NCBI GenBank assembly: GCA_003499585.1
Contig: DNSU01000165.1
Location: forward strand, 1-9,214
DNA: 9,214 nucleotides
Direction: 5' to 3'
Source of the DNA: Cyanobacteria bacterium UBA9579
GTDB lineage: Bacteria > Cyanobacteriota > Vampirovibrionia > Gastranaerophilales > UBA9579
The notes below the pieces were generated by a model. That model made no database searches, was not told where the DNA came from, and saw only the letters and a list, made by a program, of their open reading frames with translations. Shown here piece by piece: positions 1-6,201 of this stretch (the first letter of the stretch is position 1; each line of letters begins with the position of its first letter). The position numbers and the translations under genes are program-made.

Positions 1-16
1 GCCTGAAACTTCAGGC
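1..16 (-). terminator. Probable rho-independent terminator of the TPR gene, cut by the window edge
   Basis: Bases 1-16 form a perfect 6-bp stem (GCCTGA / TCAGGC) with a 4-base loop. It lies 22 bases beyond the stop codon of the minus-strand TPR gene. The bases CTCTC just inside the window could pair with bases beyond the left edge and lengthen the stem. The T-tract that would confirm a terminator for minus-strand transcription would lie outside the window, so this is inference from position and stem only. Confidence 0.5.
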
Positions 17-38
17 TCTCTTCTGTGATTAATTATTT

Positions 39-2042
39 TTACAGTCTGGTAAATTTTTTAATTGACTCACCTTTTTCCTGCATTCTCTGCACTTTTTCGT
101 TTAATTGGGCTATCTTTTTCTGATATTTTTCAGTATCTTTGCCTTCTGTGTTAAGTAGATTTATATAAGCAGTATAATGCTCAATAGCGTTGAAATAATA
201 TCCTTCTTTCTCAAACGTTTTAGCCAGTAATAGCTGGGCTTCCGTTAAATATGGATTGTAAGAAAGAGTATCTCTAAATGCTTCTATTGCAGCAGCTCTT
301 TGTCTGATTTTATAGAAGCCTTTTGCTACATTCATTTTTGCTATAGCATGTTCTTCATTTCTCTGGATTCTTTCTAATCCTCTTATTGCTTTTATATTAT
401 TTGTATCTAGTGATAGTGCTTTATTAAATGCCTCTTTTGCAGCAGGATATTGTCTGTTTGTAATAAAGATTTCACCTAAATTTAGAAGATCCTTAACATC
501 GCTTACCTGATAAATAGCCTGCCTGAACTCATCGTTTGCATCGTTGAATTTCTTATATGTCAAGAATGCTTCGCCTTTAATGATATGATCAATAGGCTTG
601 TTAGCAGGATTTTCGACAATTCTGCTTAAATATGCCTGTGATTGTGTATCATTATTTGTTAAGCGAGACACTCTTAATAAAGCCAGATAAAGTTGTATAT
701 CATCAGGATTAAACTGGATAGCTTGTTTAATAGCTTGCTCAGCATCTGTGTATTCGGATTCTGATATCATACCAGCAGTTGAACTTACTTCCTGAGCTTT
801 CATATAGTAAGCTTTAGCCAGTCCTTTTAATGCTACTTGTGAATAGTTTTTATTGCCAAGTACCTCTCTATAGTATCTGATTGCCTGATCAGGCTTTCCA
901 GTGGTCAGGGATATTTCAGCGACTTTTAATTTCCCTTCCAGAAAATCAGGATTAACAGATAAAGCACTTCTTAATTCAGAAATTGCTAATTCATAATCAG
1001 CTCTATCCTGATATATATTTGCAAGTCTTAAGTATGGATAGGAATATTCAGGTTTGATCAGGACTGATTTTTTATATTCAACAATAGCAGCAGCTTCATT
1101 ACCCTGTAACTGATATGCTTTTCCCAACATATCATGAACTGGTGCACTGTTTGGACTAAGGTATAAAGCCGTTTGTAGATAATTAATTGCTTTGCCGTAT
1201 TCGCCTTTTGATATTAATGCTTCGCCTAGATGATAATAAGAAGATGCATTTTTTGTACTTGAAGCAATAGCTTCTTTAAACTTATCTACTGCTGCATCTA
1301 CCTGGTTTTTTACATATAAAACTGTACCAAGGTTTTCAAGTGCTTCTGAGTATTTTGGTTCATATTCTAAAGATTTTCTGTAATACTGTTCAGCTTCGTC
1401 AATTTTTCCCATTTCCTGGAGGATTTTACCGGCGTTATTATACGCTTTATAATAGTCTGGTTGTGCTTTTATAGCTGCTTCAAACTCTTTTAAGGCGCCT
1501 TTATAATAGCTGTCTATATTTTTTCTTACTTCCATATTAGAAGAGCTGGTTTTTCTATAATATACAAGTCCTAAACCATTGTGTGCGCCTGCGTTATCAG
1601 GATCTTTCTGGAGTACTTTGATGTATTCAGAGTGTGCAGCACCTAATTTATATTGTGAAGAATAGATGTTGCCAAGATTTACTCTGGTTTGATGATCATT
1701 TGGATTTGATTTTAGTAGTTGAAGACATCTTTCTTTAGCTACTTCATACTTTTGCTGACTTATTAAATCTTCAATTTCAGTATGATCTCTGGTCACTTTT
1801 GCAGTGTAAACCTTATTTCCAACGGGAATTTCGTTATTTAGTCCCTGCTCATTTACATCCTGCTCTTCTTTGATATTTACAAGATTTTTAATTGCAGGGG
1901 TCTGAATATCTTTTTTGGTTTGTTTAGTTTTATTTTCGAGTGATACCGTTTTACTTTGGGCTGATACTGCCAGATTTGATGCTCCCCAAACTGCCAACGA
2001 TAATGCTGCTGCGCATAATATCATTGCTTTGGATTTGTCCAT
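39..2042 (-). CDS. Exported TPR-repeat protein, 667 aa
   Basis: The N-terminus is a Sec-type signal peptide: a short charged start (MDKSK), a hydrophobic core at about residues 6-25 and a likely cleavage after VSA at 28. A polar, low-complexity linker follows (about 29-85). From about residue 88 to 640 the protein is a near-continuous TPR solenoid of roughly 13-14 repeats. Each repeat shows the alternating G/A, Y and A positions and ends in an NP, DP, QP, EP or KP turn (e.g. NPND at 113, DPDN at 148, EPKY at 228). One repeat near 164-182 carries a polar insertion, and the last ~35 residues are a charged helix. No enzymatic domain is visible. TPR solenoids are protein-interaction scaffolds, so an envelope or periplasmic assembly role is inferred. 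The ATG start has a good Shine-Dalgarno AAAGGAG at 2050-2056, 7 nt upstream. It is monocistronic here and divergent from the recombinase operon. Partner and pathway are unknown. Confidence 0.93.
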   Translation of the reverse strand: MDKSKAMILCAAALSLAVWGASNLAVSAQSKTVSLENKTKQTKKDIQTPAIKNLVNIKEEQDVNEQGLNNEIPVGNKVYTAKVTRDHTEIEDLISQQKYEVAKERCLQLLKSNPNDHQTRVNLGNIYSSQYKLGAAHSEYIKVLQKDPDNAGAHNGLGLVYYRKTSSSNMEVRKNIDSYYKGALKEFEAAIKAQPDYYKAYNNAGKILQEMGKIDEAEQYYRKSLEYEPKYSEALENLGTVLYVKNQVDAAVDKFKEAIASSTKNASSYYHLGEALISKGEYGKAINYLQTALYLSPNSAPVHDMLGKAYQLQGNEAAAIVEYKKSVLIKPEYSYPYLRLANIYQDRADYELAISELRSALSVNPDFLEGKLKVAEISLTTGKPDQAIRYYREVLGNKNYSQVALKGLAKAYYMKAQEVSSTAGMISESEYTDAEQAIKQAIQFNPDDIQLYLALLRVSRLTNNDTQSQAYLSRIVENPANKPIDHIIKGEAFLTYKKFNDANDEFRQAIYQVSDVKDLLNLGEIFITNRQYPAAKEAFNKALSLDTNNIKAIRGLERIQRNEEHAIAKMNVAKGFYKIRQRAAAIEAFRDTLSYNPYLTEAQLLLAKTFEKEGYYFNAIEHYTAYINLLNTEGKDTEKYQKKIAQLNEKVQRMQEKGESIKKFTRL

Positions 2043-2121
2043 ATGAAAACTCCTTTATTTATTAGTTTTTCAAAAACCTTACACTCATTTTTATTCTAGG
2101 AAAAAGATAAATTAAGATTGA

Positions 2122-2149
2122 ATTATAACTATTTGTTAGTATTTTGCAA
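2122..2149 (-). promoter_or_regulatory. Candidate sigma70-like promoter for the TPR gene
   Basis: Read on the minus strand, TTGCAA (2144-2149) and a perfect TATAAT (2122-2127) are separated by 16 nt. Transcription would begin near 2115, giving a leader of about 70 nt before the ATG. The same TTGCAA is palindromic and also fits as the -35 of the plus-strand promoter. TATAAT arises easily by chance in AT-rich DNA, so this is moderate evidence. Confidence 0.45.
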
Positions 2150-2173
2150 AGCTGATAAGAATAATTGTATAAT
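2144..2173 (+). promoter_or_regulatory. Candidate sigma70-like promoter for the xer-lipoprotein-kdsB operon
   Basis: TTGCAA (2144-2149) and a perfect TATAAT (2168-2173) are separated by 18 nt. Transcription would start near 2180, about 68 nt before the TTG start codon. The -35 hexamer is shared with the minus-strand promoter candidate. No other convincing -35/-10 pair is seen between here and the start codon. Confidence 0.5.
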
Positions 2174-2247
2174 TTTTATGATTAAATGTAAAACCTGTTA
2201 AAAATTGTTTATATTAGCAAGAATCGGACTCTTATTGGAGTAGGAAT

Positions 2248-3198
2248 TTGCAAGATTCAAATTATACAATCAAGACGGCATCTTTGGAGATATTAGAAGA
2301 ATTTAAGCTTTATTTAGAAATAGAGCGGAATTTGTCTGCCCATACAATTAAGGCGTATTATGGAGATTTACAGGATTTCCTAGCCTGGGCAGGCAATAAT
2401 GATCCTCAAAATTTAACCCATAAGAGTATTCGATCCTACTTAGCACAGATGCAGTCTAAGGACTATACAAGAACAACAATATCAAGAAAAATCGCTGCTA
2501 TCAGGACTTTTTACAGGTACCTGTATAGAGAAAGACTAATCAATGTAAATCCAGCTGATAATATAAAAAGCCCAAGAAAGATCAAAAGCTTACCAAACTT
2601 TCTATCTAAAGATGAGGTAAGTAGTATCTTAAACGCTATAAATATAAACACCACTTCAGGATTCAGAAATAAAGCTATTTTAGAACTATTATATGTATCA
2701 GGAATGAGGATTTCAGAATTATGCGGTCTAAATTATGGTGACTTAAACCTTGACGGAAACGAAATTACCGTTTTTGGAAAGGGTGGAAAAGAGCGCATTG
2801 TTCTGATTAATAATACAGCAAAGAAGCTTTTACAGGAGTATCTGGAAAAAATCAGACCTCAATTTAATAAAGATAATATTACCGAGAATTCCCCTGTTTT
2901 TGTTAATAATACAGGGTTCAGAATTCAACCAAGAAGCGTACATAGAACTTTAGCTAATGTAGCTAAAAAATTAAAAATGCAAAAAGCTGTTTCACCACAC
3001 ACTTTCAGACACAGCTTCGCCACAAGGTTACTGGAGAATGGCGCTGACCTGAGAATTGTCCAGGAATTGCTTGGTCATGCTAGTATTAGTAATACACAGA
3101 TTTATACTCATGTCTCAACAGAAAGGCTAAAACAGGCATATGTTAAAGCACACCCAAGAGCAAAATATAAACCTGAAGAAAGTACGGAAAATGAGTAA
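2248..3198 (+). CDS. xerC: Tyrosine recombinase, XerC/XerD family (316 aa)
   Basis: This is a site-specific recombinase of the type that resolves chromosome dimers at dif sites by strand exchange through a 3'-phosphotyrosine. The N-terminal SAM-like core-binding domain covers about residues 12-98 and includes 'LSAHTIKAYYGDL'. The catalytic domain follows from about 115. All six catalytic positions are present: R154 (SGMRISEL), K178 (GKGGKER), H251 and R254 (HTFRH), H277 (LLGH) and Y286 (IYTH). Their spacing matches E. coli XerD closely. The C-terminus keeps the HPRAK motif. Full length for the family, so it should be active. XerC versus XerD cannot be settled from sequence alone: the core-binding segment looks more XerC-like, while HVSTERL resembles XerD. 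The start is TTG. The frame is open back only to a TAG at 2215 with no ATG or GTG, and GGAG at 2237-2240 sits 7 nt upstream. The 3' end overlaps the next gene. Confidence 0.95.
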   Translation: MQDSNYTIKTASLEILEEFKLYLEIERNLSAHTIKAYYGDLQDFLAWAGNNDPQNLTHKSIRSYLAQMQSKDYTRTTISRKIAAIRTFYRYLYRERLINVNPADNIKSPRKIKSLPNFLSKDEVSSILNAININTTSGFRNKAILELLYVSGMRISELCGLNYGDLNLDGNEITVFGKGGKERIVLINNTAKKLLQEYLEKIRPQFNKDNITENSPVFVNNTGFRIQPRSVHRTLANVAKKLKMQKAVSPHTFRHSFATRLLENGADLRIVQELLGHASISNTQIYTHVSTERLKQAYVKAHPRAKYKPEESTENE

Positions 3199-4276
3199 GA
3201 GAGCTTTTTATATAATCAATATCCTGTTAATATGCATATTAACAGGATGTGTAGCAACAAATAACTCTTCCAATAAACAACCAGCCACATCTGTGCAATC
3301 GCAGACTATCATTCCAAAAGGAGAGCTGTTATGGCAGTATAAAACTAATGGGGAAATAGACTCCTCACCTGTTTACTATAATAATAAGATTTTTACTGCA
3401 TCTAAAGATGGTGCTCTTTATTGTTTAAAAGCTAATAATGGAAGCAGTGATTGGAAATTCAAAACTAATTCTACTATATCAGATTCCTCTCCAATGATTT
3501 ACGGTAATTATATATATATCGGCACAGAAAATGGCAAGCTCTATGCAATAGACATAAATTCCGGTGAGAGCGAGTGGTCTTATCAAACCAAAGCACCAAT
3601 TCACTCCACTCCGGAAGTAAGAGACGGGCATGTATACTATGGTTCTCGTGACAGGCAGGTTTATTCCATCTCGATAACAACAGGTACACCTGACTGGATA
3701 TCTGCCACAAATGGCCCTATAGATTCATCTCCTACAGTTGTCGGAAATGTCTTATATATAGGTTCATATGACGGATATTTATATGCCTTAGATGTAATAG
3801 ACGGCAAACAGTTGTGGAAATATAAAACTGATGGAGCAATATTGGCAAAACCGATAGTTCTTAATAATATTGTTTATATCGGCTCAACAGACAAAAATTT
3901 ATATGCAGTAGATGCTCAATTCGGAAATAAAATCTGGGCAACAAAGCTGGCAGGCATAATATCATCCAATGCAGAAATTCAAAATAATCAAGTTTTTATT
4001 GGTGATGGGCAAGGTTATGTTTATGCACTTAATATCAAAGATGGCTCAAAGATATGGGAACACAAAACAGATGGAGCTATTTTAGCTTCTCCCGTGTATG
4101 CTGACGGTAGAGTTTATGTTCCTTCAGGTGACTCAAATTTATATTCTTTAAAATCTTCAAATGGAGAAGAAATATGGAAATTTACCACAACAGGCTCTAT
4201 TTTTTCTTCTCCTGTAATAAACGATGGGATTGTGTACTTTGGTTCTGGAGATGGATATATATATGCGCTCAAATAA
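3191..4276 (+). CDS. PQQ-repeat (BamB-like) eight-bladed beta-propeller lipoprotein, 361 aa
   Basis: The N-terminus is a lipoprotein signal: MSKR, a hydrophobic core and the lipobox L-T-G-C with the lipidated cysteine at residue 20. A short polar linker follows (21-44). The rest is eight PQQ-type repeats starting at Trp 48, 88, 129, 169, 209, 249, 289 and 329, a nearly exact 40-residue period. Each has the pattern W-x-[YF]-x-T-x-G-x-I-x-S-S-P, then [VI]-[YF]-x-G-S-x-D-G-x-[LV]-Y-[AS]-L. Eight such blades make a closed propeller, as in the BAM-complex lipoprotein BamB. A protein-binding role at the inner face of the outer membrane is therefore plausible. The blades are more uniform than in typical BamB, so I leave the symbol blank. 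There are no quinone-enzyme catalytic features. ATG 3191 is preferred to the upstream in-frame ATG 3140 because it begins the signal peptide directly. It overlaps the recombinase stop by 8 nt (ATGAGTAA), suggesting translational coupling, and the Shine-Dalgarno is weak. Confidence 0.93.
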   Translation: MSKRAFYIINILLICILTGCVATNNSSNKQPATSVQSQTIIPKGELLWQYKTNGEIDSSPVYYNNKIFTASKDGALYCLKANNGSSDWKFKTNSTISDSSPMIYGNYIYIGTENGKLYAIDINSGESEWSYQTKAPIHSTPEVRDGHVYYGSRDRQVYSISITTGTPDWISATNGPIDSSPTVVGNVLYIGSYDGYLYALDVIDGKQLWKYKTDGAILAKPIVLNNIVYIGSTDKNLYAVDAQFGNKIWATKLAGIISSNAEIQNNQVFIGDGQGYVYALNIKDGSKIWEHKTDGAILASPVYADGRVYVPSGDSNLYSLKSSNGEEIWKFTTTGSIFSSPVINDGIVYFGSGDGYIYALK

Positions 4277-5012
4277 AATAGCTATAATTATACCGGCAAG
4301 GTATGGTTCAACCAGATTACCCGGCAAACCTCTTATTAAAGTTAATGATAAGCCAATAATCCAATGGGTTTATGAAAAAGCTAGTATGTCTAAGCTTGCC
4401 AATGAAGTAATTGTAGCCACGGATGATGAGAATATTTATGAAGCAGTAAATGCATTTGGCGGCAAAGTTGAAATGACTTCATCCCATCATCAGAGCGGAA
4501 GTGACAGAATTGGCGAAATAATAAAAAACAATCCTGATATGGAAATAGTAGTTAACGTCCAAGGAGATGAGCCGTTAATTGATCCAAATAGCATAGATAG
4601 GGCTATAAACGGCCTACTTGATGATAATAAAGCTGATATAGCTACTTTAATCAGAGGAATTGATGAAAAAGACGAGATTTTAAATCCTAATATAGTAAAG
4701 GTTGTGCTGGATAACTCCAATTTTGCCCTATATTTTTCCAGATCACCTGTTCCTTACGAAAGAACCACAGGCCATGCCAAATATTATGCACATATAGGAC
4801 TATATGCTTACAGAAGAGAAAGTCTTCTAAAAATGATAGAGTTACCACAATCTGACCTGGAAAAAGCTGAAAGCCTGGAGCAATTACGTGCACTACAAAA
4901 TGGAATGAAGATAAAAGCTCTACAAGTTGACTATAAACCTATAGGAATTGATACAGAAGAAGATTTAATCAAGTTTAGGGAATATCTTGAAGAGAAAATT
5001 AAACATATATAA
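4263..5012 (+). CDS. kdsB: 3-deoxy-manno-octulosonate cytidylyltransferase (CMP-Kdo synthetase)
   Basis: KdsB activates Kdo with CTP to give CMP-Kdo and diphosphate in the cytoplasm. CMP-Kdo is the donor for the inner core sugar of lipopolysaccharide. The 249 residues match the family's usual length (about 248). Motifs in order are the nucleotide-binding IIPARYGSTRLPGKPL at 9-24, VQGDEPLI at 99-106 with its metal-binding Asp, HIGLYAYRR at 177-185, SLEQLRAL at 204-211 and GIDTEEDL at 228-235. Start choice: in-frame ATGs occur at 4224, 4251 and 4263. Only the last puts the family's N-terminal strand (RSNKIAIIIPAR) at the very beginning. GGAG at 4247-4250 is 12 nt upstream. The gene starts 14 nt inside the lipoprotein gene, so translation is probably coupled. 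Its presence points to an LPS-bearing outer membrane. Confidence 0.97.
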   Translation: MRSNKIAIIIPARYGSTRLPGKPLIKVNDKPIIQWVYEKASMSKLANEVIVATDDENIYEAVNAFGGKVEMTSSHHQSGSDRIGEIIKNNPDMEIVVNVQGDEPLIDPNSIDRAINGLLDDNKADIATLIRGIDEKDEILNPNIVKVVLDNSNFALYFSRSPVPYERTTGHAKYYAHIGLYAYRRESLLKMIELPQSDLEKAESLEQLRALQNGMKIKALQVDYKPIGIDTEEDLIKFREYLEEKIKHI

Positions 5013-5035
5013 TGAAATAACCATTTATTCATTTT
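5011..5035 (+). terminator. Weak AT-rich hairpin after kdsB, possible terminator
   Basis: Bases 5011-5033 can fold into a 9-bp stem with one bulged A and a CCAT loop, starting inside the kdsB stop codon. The stem runs straight into a short T-tract (TTTT, 5032-5035), the only run that could end transcription. The stem is almost all A-T, so the case is weak. It is nevertheless the only terminator-like structure seen between kdsB and the next gene. Confidence 0.3.
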
Positions 5036-5270
5036 GTAAAGTTAAATTTCTAAATATATGGGAATATATAATATAGATGGAATTTTAGATTTATATTCAG
5101 GGAAACGACTATTTTTACAAAGTATGCGCTATCGAGATATTGCAGGATTAAATTAAAATAAAAAGTAAAAGTTTTGAAAATGTTATTAACAAAATTATGT
5201 TAAAAAGGTTGGCAAAATTTAAAACAAATATTATCTTATAATTAAAAGATAAAAAATTTGAGGGGTCAAA
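5013..5270. other. Intergenic region between kdsB and the small-gene island
   Basis: These 258 bases are very AT-rich. They hold the weak hairpin after kdsB and a 32-codon open frame at 5058-5156 without a Shine-Dalgarno (not called as a gene). They also hold an imperfect palindrome, TTAACAAAA/TTATGTTAA, at 5186-5203 and the promoter elements of the 92-aa gene. I see no RNA gene or mobile element here. Confidence 0.6.
5237..5242 (+). promoter_or_regulatory. Candidate -10 box of the 92-aa gene
   Basis: A perfect TATAAT lies 28 nt upstream of the ATG at 5271, which would give a leader of about 20 nt containing the strong Shine-Dalgarno. No good -35 is at normal spacing. TTGGCA at 5209-5214 is 22 nt away, which is too far for a standard promoter. 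An activator could compensate, and the GTTA/TAAC palindrome at 5182-5203 lies at a suitable distance, but that is inference. Confidence 0.35.
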
Positions 5271-5549
5271 ATGAAAAAGAGAGCTATTGATGAAGCAAGA
5301 AAATATGAGAAATTCATTCTCGAAGAAAAGGTTCAATCCTACCAGATGATGGAAGGCGATAGCTTAAGAAGAAGACAGATTGTTGAAATTGTGAGAAAAG
5401 AGATTGAGTACAAAGATGTGGAAAAAATGATTAAAGAATCCCCATATCTTGTTGATACTTATTTAATTGAAGACACAAGACATATAAAAATTGGTATAGA
5501 TAAGCTAATTAAATGCAGAAATTACGTAGGCGACAAGCGTCCATACTAA
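5271..5549 (+). CDS. Hypothetical small helical protein, 92 aa
   Basis: I do not recognise this protein. It is highly charged, rich in Lys, Arg and Glu, with no signal peptide or membrane segment, so it is probably cytoplasmic. The first ~58 residues look like two long amphipathic helices (KKRAIDEARKYEKFILEEK, then RRRQIVEIVRKEIEYKDVEKMI). They are followed by a short segment with alternating hydrophobic residues (YLVDTYLIEDTRHIKIGIDKLI) that could be a strand-helix unit. The gene is well supported by GAGGGG at 5260-5265, 5 nt before the ATG, and by an upstream TATAAT. It stands alone between kdsB and the 152-aa gene, 86 nt before the latter. A DNA- or protein-binding role is possible from composition but cannot be shown. 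Confidence 0.8.
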   Translation: MKKRAIDEARKYEKFILEEKVQSYQMMEGDSLRRRQIVEIVRKEIEYKDVEKMIKESPYLVDTYLIEDTRHIKIGIDKLIKCRNYVGDKRPY

Positions 5550-5567
5550 AACAATTAAAATATTTTT

Positions 5568-5659
5568 AATATTAGGCAATTTATGATATTGAGCATATTT
5601 AAATAACTAGTTAATAAAATAAGGAGTATGCTGTTATGATAACTAAATTGCCTAATATT
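5568..5659 (+). repeat. 16-bp perfect inverted repeat around the start of the 152-aa gene
   Basis: The left arm at 5568-5583 (AATATTAGGCAATTTA) is the exact reverse complement of the right arm at 5644-5659 (TAAATTGCCTAATATT). The arms are separated by 60 nt. The right arm lies within codons 3-8 of the 152-aa gene, and the loop holds its Shine-Dalgarno (5621-5626) and ATG (5636). In RNA it could form a 16-bp stem that closes off the initiation region. As DNA it resembles the ends of a 92-bp inverted-repeat element, although no target-site duplication is visible next to the arms. Confidence 0.8.
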
Positions 5660-6094
5660 TCATTTCAAGGGACATTAATAAATAAAACCACATCTCACGA
5701 TCGTGAGGATGTAAGCAAGTTAGTAGGAAATAAAGGTTTAAGTAATATTGATAAAGCTATTGCAAGATACAAAATAGGTGTTGAAAAATTGTATCCAGAA
5801 GGTGATATAGTTGAATTACGACTAAATAAGTATCGAGATGCTAGTGATGATGTAGGTATAAATATAGTTCATCATGCAGAAAACGGAAAAGAATTTACAG
5901 CTGAATTATCTGCAAGATCTGCTTATATTGCGAGAGATGATTATTTTTGTACTTTTGACTATGAGATAGGTGGCGTTGAAAATGGCCAAGATTACTTTGA
6001 GGGAGTTTTATTAGCAACTGTTCCTGATGAATACCCTGTTAACAAGTTTGAGCATTTATTATTTAAAATGAGAAATATCAAAACTAAAAAATAA
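5636..6094 (+). CDS. Hypothetical protein with N-terminal NISFQG motif, 152 aa
   Basis: I cannot assign a function. The protein begins MITKLPNISFQGTLIN, without a signal peptide. From memory, short 'ISFxG' motifs near the N-terminus recur in many unrelated hypothetical proteins of gut Melainabacteria, which would make it a lineage-type protein; this is unverified. Residues about 20-55 look helical (DREDVSKLVGNKGLSNIDKAIARYKIGVEKL). Residues about 58-130 alternate hydrophobic and polar residues as in beta strands (DIVELRLNKY, GINIVHHAEN, FTAELSA, YFCTFDYEIGG, EGVLLATVP). The tail is basic. There is one cysteine and no membrane segment. AAGGAG at 5621-5626 lies 9 nt before the ATG. The initiation region is bracketed by a 16-bp perfect inverted repeat, which may control expression. 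Confidence 0.82.
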   Translation: MITKLPNISFQGTLINKTTSHDREDVSKLVGNKGLSNIDKAIARYKIGVEKLYPEGDIVELRLNKYRDASDDVGINIVHHAENGKEFTAELSARSAYIARDDYFCTFDYEIGGVENGQDYFEGVLLATVPDEYPVNKFEHLLFKMRNIKTKK

Positions 6095-6145
6095 GACTGG
6101 TATTTTTATTATAGAAATCCCACTATCCTGAATATAGAGGATGAT

Positions 6146-6200
6146 AATCTCCCCTAAAGAATATACTATTAACATTAGTAGTATTTTCAAGGGGGAGATT
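6146..6200 (+). promoter_or_regulatory. Long hairpin burying the Shine-Dalgarno of the 53-aa gene
   Basis: Bases 6146-6154 (AATCTCCCC) pair perfectly with 6192-6200 (GGGGAGATT). Above an internal loop, 6158-6168 pair with 6176-6187 with one G-U pair and one bulged G, closing a 7-nt loop (6169-6175). This gives about 20 bp in total. The 3' strand of the lower stem is the Shine-Dalgarno (GGGGGAG, 6191-6197) of the gene at 6202, so the folded leader should hide the ribosome site. There is no T-tract on either strand, so it is not a terminator. A thermosensor, protein-binding leader or small-RNA-opened switch would all fit. Confidence 0.6.
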
Positions 6201-6201
6201 T

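Noticed and set aside
3140..3190. Upstream in-frame ATG that would extend the lipoprotein by 17 residues
   Set aside because: It lies deep in the recombinase gene and would place a charged stretch before the lipoprotein signal peptide; ATG 3191 starts the signal directly.
4224..4262. Upstream in-frame ATGs at 4224 and 4251 for kdsB
   Set aside because: They would add residues before the N-terminal strand of the fold; ATG 4263 gives the family's normal length.
5178..5205. dif-like site (TTATGTTAAAA) near a Xer gene
   Set aside because: The right half matches a XerD arm, but the 11 bases expected to be a XerC arm across a 6-bp centre do not fit. The symmetry has no spacer, so an operator-like palindrome or chance is more likely.
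5554..5570. A-T-only hairpin after the 92-aa gene
   Set aside because: The stem is 7 A-T pairs without a following T-run and overlaps the arm of the 16-bp inverted repeat; too weak to call a terminator.
5589..5620. Promoter TTGAGC...TAATAA just upstream of the 152-aa gene
   Set aside because: It would start transcription at or inside the Shine-Dalgarno at 5621-5626, leaving no usable leader.
5628..5639. Three-codon mini-frame ATG-CTG-TTA-TGA overlapping the start of the 152-aa gene
   Set aside because: Its ATG is only 1 nt from the Shine-Dalgarno, too close for initiation.
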